64,000 nucleotides of DNA from Microplitis mediator (lineage: Eukaryota; Arthropoda; Insecta; Hymenoptera; Braconidae): NCBI RefSeq assembly GCF_029852145.1, contig NC_079974.1, positions 22,298,082 to 22,362,081 on the forward strand, read 5' to 3'. The translations under genes and the position numbers were made by a program. The notes under the pieces were generated by a model. The model saw nothing but the letters and a program-made list of their open reading frames with translations, had not been told where the DNA came from and searched no databases. Shown in pieces: positions 22,501-33,760 of this stretch (the first letter of the stretch is position 1; each line of letters starts with the position of its first letter).

Positions 22501-23471
22501 TGAGTAAAGATATAACTGAGTAGAGTTAAACCTGAGTAAAAAAAACTGTGAGTAGAGTTGAGGTTGAGTAAAGTTGTGAGTGAGTAGAATCATAACACTC
22601 TCATTTTCAACCGAATGCTAATGGGATCAGATGTCAGTGAGATCACTTGTCATGGTATAGAATTGTCGGGATCAGTTGCGGCACACAATTTTTTATCTTT
22701 TTATGAATACTTACACTAGCTTCCGATTCAATTATTTCTTTTTGAACCAGCAATTTTCTTATTCCCCAATCTAATGCATTTTTTTGATGGCTTTTGTATA
22801 AATAATAGTGAGATTCTAATAAATTTTGTGCGAGTATATTATAAGACAATATTTTAAATGAAAAATCCGTCTCTGTATTAATCGGTTCCGTTCCTGCAAT
22901 AAAAAATCAAATTATTAAATTTTATTCGCACCGAAAATTACTCATGTCCTTTTTTTTTTTAAAGGAAATTCAAAAAATGAAATTTAAAATTTTTAAATTT
23001 CACCGCCACGAGGATCAATAATTAATAAAAAATATGAATAATTATTTTACCTGAAACAGATTTCCATTGCCGGTAATCTTTGTATCTCTTCTGGCTGATG
23101 CCATATCGAAATTTAAGTGGTAGTTTATTCAAATCCTTGGTAACCTCTTTGATAAATTCACTGGAAAGAGGTTCCGGTATATCTTGTGCTGGAGTACACG
23201 CACTGCCGTCCTCTAACTCAGCATCCGCGTAAGGCTCCATGTCTTTGTTGCGTTTCGACTTACAGTGTCGTCTATTTAAATTATTGTTCTCTTTTGCGTC
23301 TTCCAATAAATTATTGTTATTATTATTTATGTATTTATGACTACGACTATGACTATGATTATGATTATGATTGTGGTTGTGATTATAATTAAACGTTGAG
23401 TAGCTGAGTATTTTAACTCGAGATAAACATCTGCGTCTTCCAACAAAATGTCGCAGTGATAAATCTGTCAT
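19527..23471 (-). CDS. angel: Angel homologue, EEP (CCR4/nocturnin-type) hydrolase, 5 coding exons
   Basis: Endonuclease/exonuclease/phosphatase-fold enzyme of the CCR4-nocturnin-angel group; human ANGEL2 is a 2',3'-cyclic phosphatase acting on RNA ends. Coding exons in order of translation: 23471-23051, 22893-22715, 21459-21086, 21014-20768, 19919-19527. Phases agree and the total is 1614 nt (537 aa), near the length of ANGEL2. Active-site motifs are in order: SYNILAQN (Asn159), ICIQE (Glu206), DNVGVVV, THLLYNP (His293), GDFN (Asp338, Asn340), VDYI (Asp485) and VGSDHLCLG (Asp520, His521). The catalytic set is complete. The N-terminus is basic (LRHFVGRRRCLSR) and then carries an (Asn-His)n tract and a poly-Asn run. 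I chose the ATG at 23471 because a TTTTTCAG acceptor lies just upstream, which implies a 5' untranslated exon further right; a donor-like CAAAG/GTAATT near 24725 is a guess for it. Confidence 0.93.
19976..20728. mobile_element. Pogo/Tigger-like MITE with TA duplication
   Basis: Lies in the last intron of the angel gene. Left end CAGTCGAATCGCGTTATAAG, right end the near complement (AGTC, GCGGACTTATAACGCGACTG), flanked by TA at 19974-19975 and 20729-20730. The TIR resembles the CAGT-CGAA-C-CG-TTATA type typical of pogo/Tigger elements. Inside is a second hairpin with arms of about 85 bp (20109-20192 and 20250-20334). There is no transposase frame. Confidence 0.75.
21690..22200. repeat. ~188-bp tandem repeat ending in an inverted copy
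   Basis: In the second coding intron-side region of angel (intron 21460-22714). ATATTGG(T/C)CGTATAAAAAAA recurs at about 21703, 21891 and 22072, and a reversed partial copy (GACCAATATTTTCGCCGTAA) closes the block near 22160. Each unit contains AAAGTTGTAGGAAATTTAAT. Confidence 0.75.
22281..22597. repeat. Inverted repeat built from GAGTAGAGTT words
   Basis: The left part is full of AACTCTACTCA and the right part full of TGAGTAGAGTT. The best arms are 22331-22389 against 22504-22563, nearly complementary over about 59 bp, with outer weaker pairing from CTACTCACAAC (22288) to GTTGTGAGTGAGTAG (22575). It sits in an angel intron and could form a long hairpin in the pre-mRNA. Confidence 0.75.
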
Positions 23472-24070
23472 AAATATCTGAAAAATGACTGTCATAATTA
23501 TAATCATATTTATCAAATAATTAATTGGTTAATTTAAAAATTCATTAGTGATAAGAGTTTGTTGATAAGATTGTTAATTAGATTGACAATTAATTATTAA
23601 AAAAAAAAATGGAAAAATTAAAATATTTTTATTTATTCATTTAATTAAATAATTAATTAGTAAATAAATTAGCAATTAATAAAATTAATTAATAAAAAAA
23701 TTCGAAATATTGAAAAAAGTCAATTAGTGACAGATTAAAAAATTTATAAAAATATTTTTAATTACTTATTTAATTAAATAATAAAGTTTGTAATTAATTG
23801 TAATGTTGATTAGTAAATAAATTAGCAATTAATGGAAATTAATTAGAAAAATAATTCAAAGTATGAAATAAAATTCCAAATGACAGATTTAAAAATTTAT
23901 AAAAATATTTTAATTTATTTACTTGATTAATTAATAATTTTAATAACAAGTTTTATAATTAATTCTAATGTCAATTTGTAAACAAATTACTAATTAATCA
24001 AATTAATTTCAAAAATTTTTATTGAATAATTAGAAGAAAAATTTTTGAATTACTGACAGATTTAAAAATG

Positions 24071-24273
24071 ATGATCCTGAAGTTCGCAGATAATTAGTAA
24101 TTTTCGGATTTTTTTATCACAAAATCAATTACAAAAAAACAAAAACTAAAAATATGCACATATAGAAAATTTAAAAAACTACAGGTGCAATTTTTTCCAA
24201 TATTTTTTTTTTATGGTTTATCGTCTAAAAAAAAATCCAAAAATTATTAGAAGTCTGCTAACTTCAGTATCAT
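24071..24273. mobile_element. MITE-like palindromic element, form A
   Basis: Starts ATGATCCTGAAGTTCGCAGA and ends with the complement of ATGATACTGAAGTTAGCAGA. The central inverted pair is ATGCACATATAGAAAATTTA against ACTACAGGTGCAATTTTTT-type sequence. It is about 203 bp and non-coding. Further copies lie at 29528 and 31448. Confidence 0.75.
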
Positions 24274-24280
24274 TAAAAAA

Positions 24281-24485
24281 GAGTGCGAATGCAGCAGATA
24301 TCAGACCAATTTAAAATTATAAATAAATAGAGTAAATAATTAAAAAAAAAATATTTTTGAAAAATGCACTTATTATATTTTGAATTTTTTAAATGCGCAT
24401 TTTTTTCAAATTTAATTTTCCTAATTATTTACTCTATTAATCAATAATTGTAAATATTTCTAATGTCTGCTACATTCACCCTCAT
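24281..24485. mobile_element. MITE-like palindromic element, form B
   Basis: Starts GAGTGCGAATGCAGCAGATA and ends with the complement of ATGAGGGTGAATGTAGCAGA, with inner AAAATGCAC against GCGCATTTTT. It is separated from the form A copy by only 7 bp. A second B copy is at 29331. Confidence 0.7.
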
Positions 24486-26175
24486 GATTTAAAAACTAAA
24501 AATATTTTTATTCATTCATTTAAATAAATAATGATTTAAATTAAAAATTTTATAGTTAATTTTGCTATTAATTAACAAATAAATTTAATTAAAATAAATA
24601 ATTATAAAAATTATTACTAAAAAATCCAAAGTACGAAAAAAATTTTGAATTACTGGCAGATTTAAAAATATTTGAATTCACGTTTTTAGTAATTAATGAT
24701 TAATAATTAATTAACTAACAAATTACCTTTGATTGTTGATATATATTTGTTGTATGAGCATACCGACATAAAAAACTAACAATTGTCAAATTATTAAATA
24801 ATTTTTTCGGTATCATTTAACCCAGCGACAAATCCACTTATTATTTTTATTCTTATTATTCAAATTAATTAATAAACAAAACCCTTGACAGCTTGTTAAC
24901 AATCATAATTACCAAACAAACAATAAATACTTCATTTTAATAGCACCCTTCTTATGTTTTTTTAAATTTAAATTTGAATTTCAAAATTCAAATATTCAAA
25001 TTTAGGTTAGAAAATTTATTTGTTTTAATGCAAAGTCACAATTCGCATTTTTAATTATTTGTTTATTTAATCGTCTGTCAATTAGCAAATGCACCGTGTA
25101 CTTAATATATTATATATATATATATATGTTAGTACATAATTTAAATATCTAATAACTGGTAATCGATTCTCGCAACAATTAAATTCATGGAAAAGAAAAA
25201 AAAGTTTTTGTGGTATGCAATAAATATATGAGTGTCGTTGAGAAGATTTAAGTTAACTGAATAAATATAAATGTATGAGTGTCATATCGTATATATTTTG
25301 TTGTAAATAATTTCTTTTGTTATAATAACAATAATGATAATAATATATATGTTTTTTTTTTATTTATTCTCAGAAATTTATTTCACATTTTTTTACCTAC
25401 GGTTAAAGGTTACTATGCTTACAATTGAATAAATATATCATATATCATATATTATATATATACATATGACATATGTATAGATATATATATTTATATGGAT
25501 ACACAATGTGAAAATATTAAAACTCACGACGAATTGTACAGAATTTTTTTTAATCGATAAAAAAGGTCTCAGTAAATTTGAACTTTTTTAAAAAATTATT
25601 TAAATTTTTAAATTAAAGTAATTAATTATTGTAATTATAATTGTAATTAGAGTAAGCAGACAAAAAAATTTTTATTTCAAATATTTATAAGAAATTTTTT
25701 AAAATATTTTATGTAAATTAATTTTTTTTTAATTTCCAGTAATTTGATTAACGAATAATAAAATTAATTACTTGCTAATTACAGTGTAATTACTAATTAG
25801 TAATTGAATAATTAAAAAAATATCAATTTATTGACCGCATTTACATTCCTGTAGATTTTAAATGCGAGCGCGAAAAAACTTCCGTAAATTTATTTTTAAA
25901 ATTCGCGGGTTTTTTTAAAAACAGAATAAAGTCCAGTACCGCAATTTAAATAAATAATTGAAAGCATAATTTTAAAATTAAAATAAAAATTTATTTACAA
26001 AGGCACTAACATTTTTTTTAATTACAAAAAAAAAACATGATATTTAATTGTACAACTTTATAAAGACACTTGATTTATTTAGCTATATATATTTAATTGT
26101 ACTAGCGAATGTATGAGTAAAAATTTTCTATAAAATAATTATTTGTCTATTTTGAATTTATTCTTTGAGCCGACA

Positions 26176-29100
26176 TCATTCGCTATCAAGGAGACTAAAA
26201 GCTGCGCCTAAACTCCAGCTTAGCTCGTGTCCGTTGAATTTTTTGTAGAGCTGCAACATAAATAATTAATCAGTCAATTAATCAATTAATTAATAATTAA
26301 TAATAATAATAAGAAAAATTTACGTACATTTAATTTAGTCGTATGATCAAGACCAAATGCGTCGTGTAACAAAACATAAATGAACGTCATATCCAGGCAC
26401 ATAAATGGCTGATCAGTATTTGGATAATTACATATTTCAATAAGTTTTTTGTGAAATGATTGCAAAGTTATAGCGCCTCCTTTAAATGGATCTATTAGTC
26501 CTGCCTGCAACAACAAAATTTATTATCAGTGTAAATATTTTTCCAGGTCACAAGTTCTGACTGCAGTATAAATTTTCTTATGTAAGAGGAAAATTTAATT
26601 ATGTAATTAAAAAATATATATATAATAATTGAACTGATAAAAATAAAAAAAATTTAATTTTTTGTTTGCAACAACTGATAAATTTTAAAAAATTTTTATT
26701 CCAAGGACAAGATTTTTAAATTGATATAAAAATTTTGTTGGAATTAAAAAACCGCGAAATTTTAAATTTGAGTAAAATTTTTACGTAACTTACAAATTTA
26801 AAATTTGAAATTTTTGTAAAAGCGGAAAAATTCAAAAAATAAATTATCGAGAATGAGCTCAAATATTTAATATTTTTTTCAAAACTAGTGTCCATCAACC
26901 CAAGGTCAAAAAAAAATTCTTAAATTCCCAGGAAACGTTTTTCGCAACAGATTGATAAAAAAATTTTGTTTCAAATAAAAAACCGCGAATTTCAAATTTT
27001 TAATTTGAGTCAAATTTTTTGGTAACTTTAAAATTTAAAATTTTATATTTTTGTAACAGTGGGAAAATAAAAAAAATAAATTATGGAGACTGAGCTCAAA
27101 TATTTAATATTTTTTTCAAAACTAGTGTCCATCAGCCCAAGGCTTAAAAAAAATTCTTAAATTCCCAGGAAACGTTTTTCGCAGCTTAGATTGATATAAA
27201 AATTTTTTTTAATTAAAAGACCGCGAAATTTCAAATTTTAAGATTGAATCAAATTTTTTTGTAACTTCAAAATTTGAAATTTGAAATTTTTGTAAAAGCG
27301 GGAAAATTCAAAAAATAAATTATGGAGACTGAGCTCAAGTATCTAATATTTTTTTTAAGCCATTGTTTAAAAAATAAATAACCAGGGGCTTTTGGTCGTA
27401 AACCAGCGGTGATAAAAATAAAATTACCTCAGTAGCTCGGTCATAGTAATAGGAAACAGCATAAATATTGTGCTTAGCCAATCCCGCAGGTTTTTCATCA
27501 ATGTTATCAATGTAATTCTTAACGACCTTCATGCACTCATTAACTCTAACAACAGGTCTGTCTTCTTCAGTGACAGCGCCACCCGGACCTTTGATTTTCT
27601 TGTGCGTGCCATTGACCGGTCCCTTGACCAAGTAATTCACTCCTCCGTAGCTCCAGCCGGCAGATACGATCGGATTTATGCACTCAGATCTCACCAGGAC
27701 TTCTGAATCTCTGTCTATTGGATCCTGGTCCTTTTCCTTCTCCTTCTCGTTCTCCTGGTGATGACCTACCCCAGTAAGAATTCCTTTGCGCGCAGCCATC
27801 AGGCCCATGCCCAAATGACTGTAAGTGTAGAGAGTCATGTTGCGATTGAATGCGGTTATTGTGTAGTAATGTTTCGTAATTGTCTTGAGGTCTTCGTCAT
27901 CCAGAGCGTAGGTCACTTGAGTTGAACCGCCGCCTAGATCTAATACTGCTGCTGTTTTGTCGAATTGGTAACTCGATAATCTCTCGGTGAGGAAGTTTAC
28001 GGTGAACCAGGCGTAGATTCCTTCGTCGACGCCTTCCATTATGGAGACCGAGTTCTTGGTGGTGAGGAACCCGGACTGGCTGAAGAACTTCGTACACTCT
28101 GCTATTATATTGTCGGCCTTGTGACGGGGTAAGAGTCGCAGCCCTGCGGTGGCTTTCATACTCACGTGAGTGTTCGGCCAAGCGGACTCAGGAATTACAG
28201 CTTTTGCTTTGTCGATAAGTGTCTGGAGAGACTGGATCCCTGCTTGAGGGTCGTCTGCAAAACTACTGAGACCCGGTTTAACTTCAGCGAAGAGCTCGTG
28301 GTCCAGTACCAGGTCGCCGCTGATGATTGAGTTGTGGAAAGTGAAGGCCAGCACGCGGCTGCCGGTTGAACCCGCGTCTATTATCACAACGTACTGGAGT
28401 TTCTGGAGGTTTAGGGAACTCGCGAGATTGTCGATTGCTGTGGAGCCCAGACGCATCGGCTCCAGGTTGAAGGATATCGCGATGTAGACGAACAGGAGGA
28501 TCCCCAGTGACAGAAACACTTTTTTTGGTCGCATTTTAAATAGTGTTGAGGCTGGAACTTTCTTCGCGCGCGGTGGAAGTTCATTTGTGTCTTCATTTGA
28601 AAGCTGAAAAAATTTATTTCGCAATTAATTTAAATTATTTTGTTATTTTGTCAACAGATTTCATCTCAGTCACTTGGGACTCAAATAACTGGTGAACTAC
28701 TGGGTTGGGGTCAAAATTTATAAGGAACTTTTTTGTAGAGAATTAAATTTCCTAAAAATTTTTACTGATGTATTTTTTCAAAATTTTTGACAGTTTACCC
28801 AGAATTTGATTTTAAAGTCAGAGATAAAAATTTATAGATGACAAATTTTCAAATTTTTGAATCCGTAATTTAAATTTGAATTTTGGAGTTAAATATCAAC
28901 GATACAGTAAAAATATATATGAGCAAATTTATAGAGAATTAAATTTCCCACAAAAAATATCTTTGTGAATTTTAACCCCCGTTAGTTTCAAGTTTTTAAA
29001 ATTTGCGCTAAAATTTAAATTAAAAAATCGCGATTTTAAAAAATAATAAATTAATAATAATAATGACACTAATTAACATAAAATAATAAATTATATAACT

Positions 29101-30003
29101 TACACGACTATAATACATTTATGCTCATTTAATTAACAAACCTAATAATCACCTTCTATCATTTATTACTATTGTTATTATTTATAAATAATTTATTTTT
29201 ACTGCCGTAAATAAAAATGATTAATTTACAAACACGTCATCATAACCTAAAGTGACAAATAAAAATAATAATAGTTGTTATTATTATTATTATTTGACAT
29301 CCTAAGTGATTTTTAAACTCAGTCATAGCCACGAGTGAACGTAGCAGCAATAGAATTTTTAAATTTTAAATAAATAATAAAATTTAAAAAAACGCGCGCT
29401 CTGATTTTAAAATTGTCTGCGCATTTTTTAAATTTTACTATAAATTATATCTCTACATATACATTTTATGTATTTATCACAAAATTTAAAAATTCATAAA
29501 CGTCAGTGTCATTCACACTCATGTCAAATGAAACTGAAGTTAGCCAATAATTTTTGAATTTTTATTAAAACGATAAATAAAAAAAAAAATTTTTGAAAAA
29601 ATTGCACCTGTAGTTTTTTAAATTTCCTACATGTGCATTTTTTTATTTTTTTGCAATCGATTTACTGAAAAAAATACAAAAATTATTGGCTGCTAACTTC
29701 AGAATCATGTCAACGCCAACTTCAGATCATGTCACATGTCATATATATATATATATAGTATATGTTTAGATCACGTGGACATCAAACCTCAAATAAAAAT
29801 GACATTTCCATAAAAATAATTAATATTTATTAATTAGTAATTAGTAATTCCCCGAGTTTTACTAAAAAACATTTTTTTTATTAATTTGAATTTTTGGTGG
29901 GAAATTTAAATTTCAACAAACTTTAAAAAATATTTTCTTAAATTTTTAATTTAAAAAATGATAATAAATAAAATAAATTTACCTGACGTCGACGTAATTC
30001 CAT
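26176..30003 (-). CDS. ENTPD5/6: ENTPD5/6-like nucleoside diphosphatase (apyrase/GDA1-CD39 family), 4 coding exons
   Basis: Hydrolyses nucleoside di/triphosphates; the ENTPD5/6 branch is a secretory-pathway UDPase/GDPase that removes products of protein glycosylation. Coding exons in order: 30003-29983 (MELRRRQ, then GTAAAT donor), 28603-27428, 26504-26328, 26250-26176. The total is 1449 nt, 482 aa, close to ENTPD6. A basic stretch and one membrane anchor (FLSLGILLFVYIAISF, residues 37-52) imply a type II Golgi/ER protein. Apyrase conserved regions are visible: ACR1 VVIIDAGSTGSRVLAF (79-94), ACR2 MKATAGLRLLP, ACR3 IMEGVDEGIYAWFTVNFL, ACR4 AVLDLGGGSTQVTY, ACR5 YAVSYYYDRATE. The lumenal part ends ELSWSLGAAFSLL. 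An unusual Glu-Lys-rich insertion (NEKEKEKDQD) follows ACR4. ENTPD5 and ENTPD6 cannot be told apart by eye. Confidence 0.94.
26700..27330. repeat. ~225-bp tandem repeat, nearly three copies
   Basis: In the intron 26505-27427 of the ENTPD-like gene. The phrases AAAACTAGTGTCCATCA, CCCAAGG and GAGCTCAA(A/G)TAT recur near 26880, 27118 and partly 27330, with unit bodies containing AAAACCGCGAAATTT. Confidence 0.75.
29331..29522. mobile_element. MITE-like palindromic element, form B
   Basis: Left end ACGAGTGAACGTAGCAG, right end the complement of ATGAGTGTGAATGACACTGA. The ends match form B at 24281 but the interior (AAAAACGCGCGCTCTG) differs. It is followed after 5 bp by a form A copy. Confidence 0.6.
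29528..29708. mobile_element. MITE-like palindromic element, form A
   Basis: Left end ATGAAACTGAAGTTAGCCAA, right end the complement of ATGATTCTGAAGTTAGCAGC. The inner pair is TTGCACCTGTAGTTTTTTAA with ACATGTGCATTTTTT. The inner segment runs opposite to the copies at 24071 and 31448. Confidence 0.7.
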
Positions 30004-31141
30004 CGTGTTGATATTTAAATAAATATGTATATATATATATATATGTATATATGGTATATATTTATGTGCAATTGATAGCGAAAATTTGAATGAACAAATT
30101 TCCGTTACAGAAAAAATTTATATGAATAAAATAATAAATATTATTATTTATAAATATAAATAGAGTAAATATTTATAAAAAAATATATACTATATATATA
30201 GTATTTATATATATATTTGTTTGAAAAAGTTAATATTTATGTAGATGTAGACATGATGACACGAGGTCACGGGAGTAAGGATTTTACCAGATTGTATATA
30301 TTTTAAAGTTGAATACTAACTTATAAGTATAGACTCGAGTATTGTTGTGTACTAGTACTAGTAGTGTGTAGTACTAGTGCAAGTAGTTGTTGTTTGAATG
30401 GTAGGGAGCTGACTAAAGCTTTAGTTAAGAAAAAAGTTTAACTAGTGTCATGATGACAATGCAGCAAATCCATACTCTGATAAGAGTTTAAAGTTCTGCA
30501 ATATATATAAGTTATTTATCAGCACATTTATGTTAATTTTAAATAAATATATGTAACATACTTATACTTATTACTGTTAATTGTTATATATTTTAAAAAT
30601 AGATTTTTTAAGTCTGTATTAATTTTGAATTTTAAAAAAAGCGGATAAATATATGAAATTTTTTTTTTATATAAAAATAGAATTGTTATATTATATATCA
30701 GTAAATATATGTAAATTTGTAATAAATATATGTAATAAATTTTAAAATAAATTTCTGTAAATTTTTTTGGTCGGTAATTTTAAATTTTTAAAAATTAGCG
30801 GGCAAATAAATGAATTATTTAAAAAAAAAACAATAGAATAATTATTTATATATATATTGTAAATATGTAATTTGATATCTTTATTATGATTATTATAAAA
30901 TAAATAAAAAATCTTAATGATAATTATCGGCCTTGAAAATAATTTTAATTGAGATAAATTTATTTTACGCTCACGTGTTTACTTTTTTTTTATGAGTATG
31001 TTTTTTTTTTGGTACTAAAATATCTCGGCATTTAGACTCCGAAGTGACGTGACCGTGCTCTAGACCTTTTCAGTATATATATTTTTAATATTACTATGAT
31101 AATTATTTGATATTAAAAAAGTTGATAAATAAATTTATAAA
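30004..31141. promoter_or_regulatory. Divergent promoter interval between ENTPD-like gene and SLC25A21
   Basis: 1.1 kb separating two genes transcribed away from each other. It must contain both promoters and 5' leaders, though I recognise no specific elements. It includes (TA)n tracts near 30020-30060 and 30180-30215 and a GTACTAGTACTAGTAGTG stretch near 30350. The region just left of SLC25A21 (31030-31080) is the least AT-biased part. Confidence 0.45.
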
Positions 31142-33648
31142 ATGAGTAACGAGGACTTGGGTTTGATAAAAAAAGCGGTAATTCAAATTGGAGCTGGTGG
31201 GTCAGCGGGTTTTGTTGAAGTTTGTGCGATGCATCCAATGGATATTATTAAAACACGGTTGCAATTGCAAGTTAAAACTGATAAAGTTAATGCTCTATAC
31301 TATACTGGTATTTTTAATTTCAAATTTTATTAGCAAACATTTTTTATTCTTAAATCTTAATTCCCCAGGGGTAAAAAAGAAAATTTAATTTTTTTTTTAT
31401 TTCAAAATCAAAGCCAATTTTTCCGTCTCAAATATTTATTTATATATATGATCCTGAAGTTAGCAGATAATTAAAAATTTTTGAATTTTTTTTTCAATAA
31501 TTTAATTTAAAAAAAAATAAAACTAAAAATATGCACAGGTAGAAAATTTAAAAAACTGTAGGTGCAAATTTTTTAAAATATTTTTTTTTTTGAAATTTAT
31601 CGTCTTTAGAAAAATCCAAAAACTATTAGACGTCCGCTGACTTTAGTATCATATATATACATACATATATATATGTGTATATATATATATGTAAAGAAAA
31701 AAAGGATTTCTTAGTGCAAGAAATTTTTCGCACTATGAATTAAAGACAAAAATTTTCTTAGGACTGGAAAAATTTTTTCTTGATCTAAGAAAATTTTTTT
31801 CCGTTTAAAAAAATTTTATGTTTTCAATTTATAATACAAAATATATATATATGTATACATATATGTCAGCAATAAATAAATTCCCGAAAAATTGGCCTGT
31901 AGATATAAAAAAAAATCAGATTTTTTTGGCGCGCGATTTAAAAATAAAAGAAACTGATAATTAATAAATATTTTATTTAAAGGAATACGTGATTGTATGA
32001 CTAAAATGTATCACAATGAAGGTCTAGGTGCATTTTGGAAAGGTATTTTACCACCAATTATTGCCGAAACTCCTAAGAGAGCACTGAAAGTAATTACTTT
32101 TAACTAAAATTAAATCAGTCAATAAATTAACTAAGTAATTAAAATTAATTTTTGTATTACAGTTTTTCACCTTCGAACAGTACAAACAGTTATTCAGCTC
32201 TGGCTCAAATTTACCTTTGCCTGTGGTAATTTAATAATTACATGAATAAATTTAAATATCATTGAAAAAAAATTTATTTAAAATATTTTTATTGATCGTA
32301 AGATTTTAGCATTAGCCGGATTCTGCGCTGGGATAACAGAAGGAATAGTAGTAAATCCTTTCGAAGTTGTCAAAGTACACATGCAGTCAAATCGTTCGCA
32401 GATGAAACATTTTCCCAGTACAATGACAGTCACTAGGAAAATCGTCCAGGAACATGGCCTGGGAGGACTAAACCGCGGGCTCTCGGCAACGGCTCTGAGA
32501 AATGGAATTTTCAACTGCTGCTACTTTGGGTTCTACCACTCGGTCAAAGGATTTATACCAGTCAACAAAGATCCTTGGATCGAATTCTTCACAAAAGTAC
32601 TTGAAATTATTGACTCCAGTTTAGAAGCTTCAAAAAAATTTATTATTTATTTTTTTGACAGGTAGGATTGGGATTTACTGCTGGTACTTTGGCATCTTGT
32701 TTGAATATACCGTTCGATGTTGCTAAAAGTCGGATACAAGGACCGCAGGATGATATTAAATACAAGGGAACCTTCAAAACTTTGAAAATTGTTTACCAAA
32801 ATGAAGGGTATTTACCAAATTTACCATATGTTAATTTACCACATGTTAATTTACCAAAATTAACATAATTATTAATTTTTTTAATTACAAAATTACTGGC
32901 CGCTGGGCTCGATCGCAGGACCTCCTGATTACGGGACTCACTTGTGACTACAAGACTAATTGATTATTTAAAAATTAATCCACACAATTCGTGGATTTTT
33001 TGACGGTGCCCCCGCCTCCCTTTCTGCCTCACTTTTAATTTTGAAAATTGTATGGAAATTTTATAAATTCACTGCAAAATGGACACCGCAGTCATAATTT
33101 CGTCAGAACGTAAATTTAAAAAAATTATTTGGGGTCATCAATTAGAAATTTTATAAAATTAAAAAAATAAATTTTACCGCGAAAAGTTGACATTTTGAAT
33201 TCAAAATTTTGAGATCAAGATTTTGCTGAAATTTGACTCCTAATTAAAAAACCTTAAGTGTATTTTTTCTAATTACTTCCTGGCAATAATTACGTCTTTT
33301 TGTCGATTAAAATTTTTTTTAATTAGATAATTAATTAATTAATTAATTAAACTCCAATACAATTGACAGCTAGAAGTCTTAGAATATTTAAAAAAGTGAG
33401 GGAGAGACGACTAAAAAATTTCTCAATACATTTAAATTGTCAAAATTAACCTTCATAATTTTACTAAGTTAATTAACGATTAATTACTAATTAATATTTT
33501 TAGATTAACGGCATTATACAAAGGACTGGTACCTAAAATATTAAGATTGGGACCCGGAGGTGCAATAATGCTCGTGGTGTACGACTACATGCATTCCTTC
33601 CTGACATTCAAATTCCAAAGCCAATTAATTAATAAATTAGCTAATTAA
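31142..33648 (+). CDS. SLC25A21: Mitochondrial 2-oxodicarboxylate carrier (SLC25A21), 6 exons
   Basis: Inner-membrane antiporter exchanging 2-oxoadipate and related 2-oxodicarboxylates for 2-oxoglutarate, serving lysine and tryptophan breakdown. Exons: 31142-31307, 31983-32089, 32163-32225, 32303-32596, 32662-32807, 33504-33648. The sum is 921 nt, 306 aa, the usual carrier length. The threefold mitochondrial carrier signature is complete: HPMDIIKTRLQ (Pro32 to Lys37), NPFEVVKVHMQ (Pro131 to Lys136) and IPFDVAKSRIQ (Pro227 to Lys232). GILPPIIAETPKRALKFFTF is close to the SLC25A21 hallmark. The exon 4 acceptor was set at CGTAAG/ATT because the more pyrimidine-rich TTTTAG six bases later would create an in-frame TAG; that junction is the least certain. 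It converges on aven, with 112 bp between the stops. Confidence 0.95.
31448..31652. mobile_element. MITE-like palindromic element, form A
   Basis: Inside SLC25A21 intron 1. Starts ATGATCCTGAAGTTAGCAGA, ends with the complement of ATGATACTAAAGTCAGCGGA, and shares with the 24071 copy the segment ATGCACAGGTAGAAAATTTA and TGTAGGTGCAAATTTTTT. Confidence 0.75.
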
Positions 33649-33760
33649 TTAAAGTGTTAATAATAATTATTAAAATTTATTAAACATATTTTTACCTCGA
33701 GTGATCTCTGTACATAAAAATAAATACTAAATAAAATCGTTTGTAAAAAATAATTAAATT

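Larger units (their letters stand above)
23472..26175. other. Intergenic and upstream region of angel, MITE-bearing
   Basis: 2.7 kb of very AT-rich DNA between the angel start and the ENTPD stop. It holds a pair of MITE copies (24071-24273 and 24281-24485), several TTAATTAA-rich stretches and (TA)n runs near 25107-25130 and 25440-25490. I see no gene. The angel promoter should lie here. Confidence 0.6.
28604..29982 (-). other. First intron of the ENTPD-like gene
   Basis: AT-rich intron between the 21-nt first coding exon and exon 2. It holds the paired MITE copies at 29331-29522 and 29528-29708 and fragments resembling the repeat of OATP intron 6 (TTTTTTGTAGAGAATTAAAT near 28729). No further exon is seen. 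Confidence 0.6.

Noticed and set aside
24700..24760. 5' untranslated exon of angel ending in CAAAG/GTAATT
   Set aside because: A single donor-like match in AT-rich DNA is too weak to annotate; mentioned only as a guess.
27470..28596. Other-frame reading frames over the ENTPD-like exon 2
   Set aside because: Shadows of the exon carrying the five apyrase motifs.
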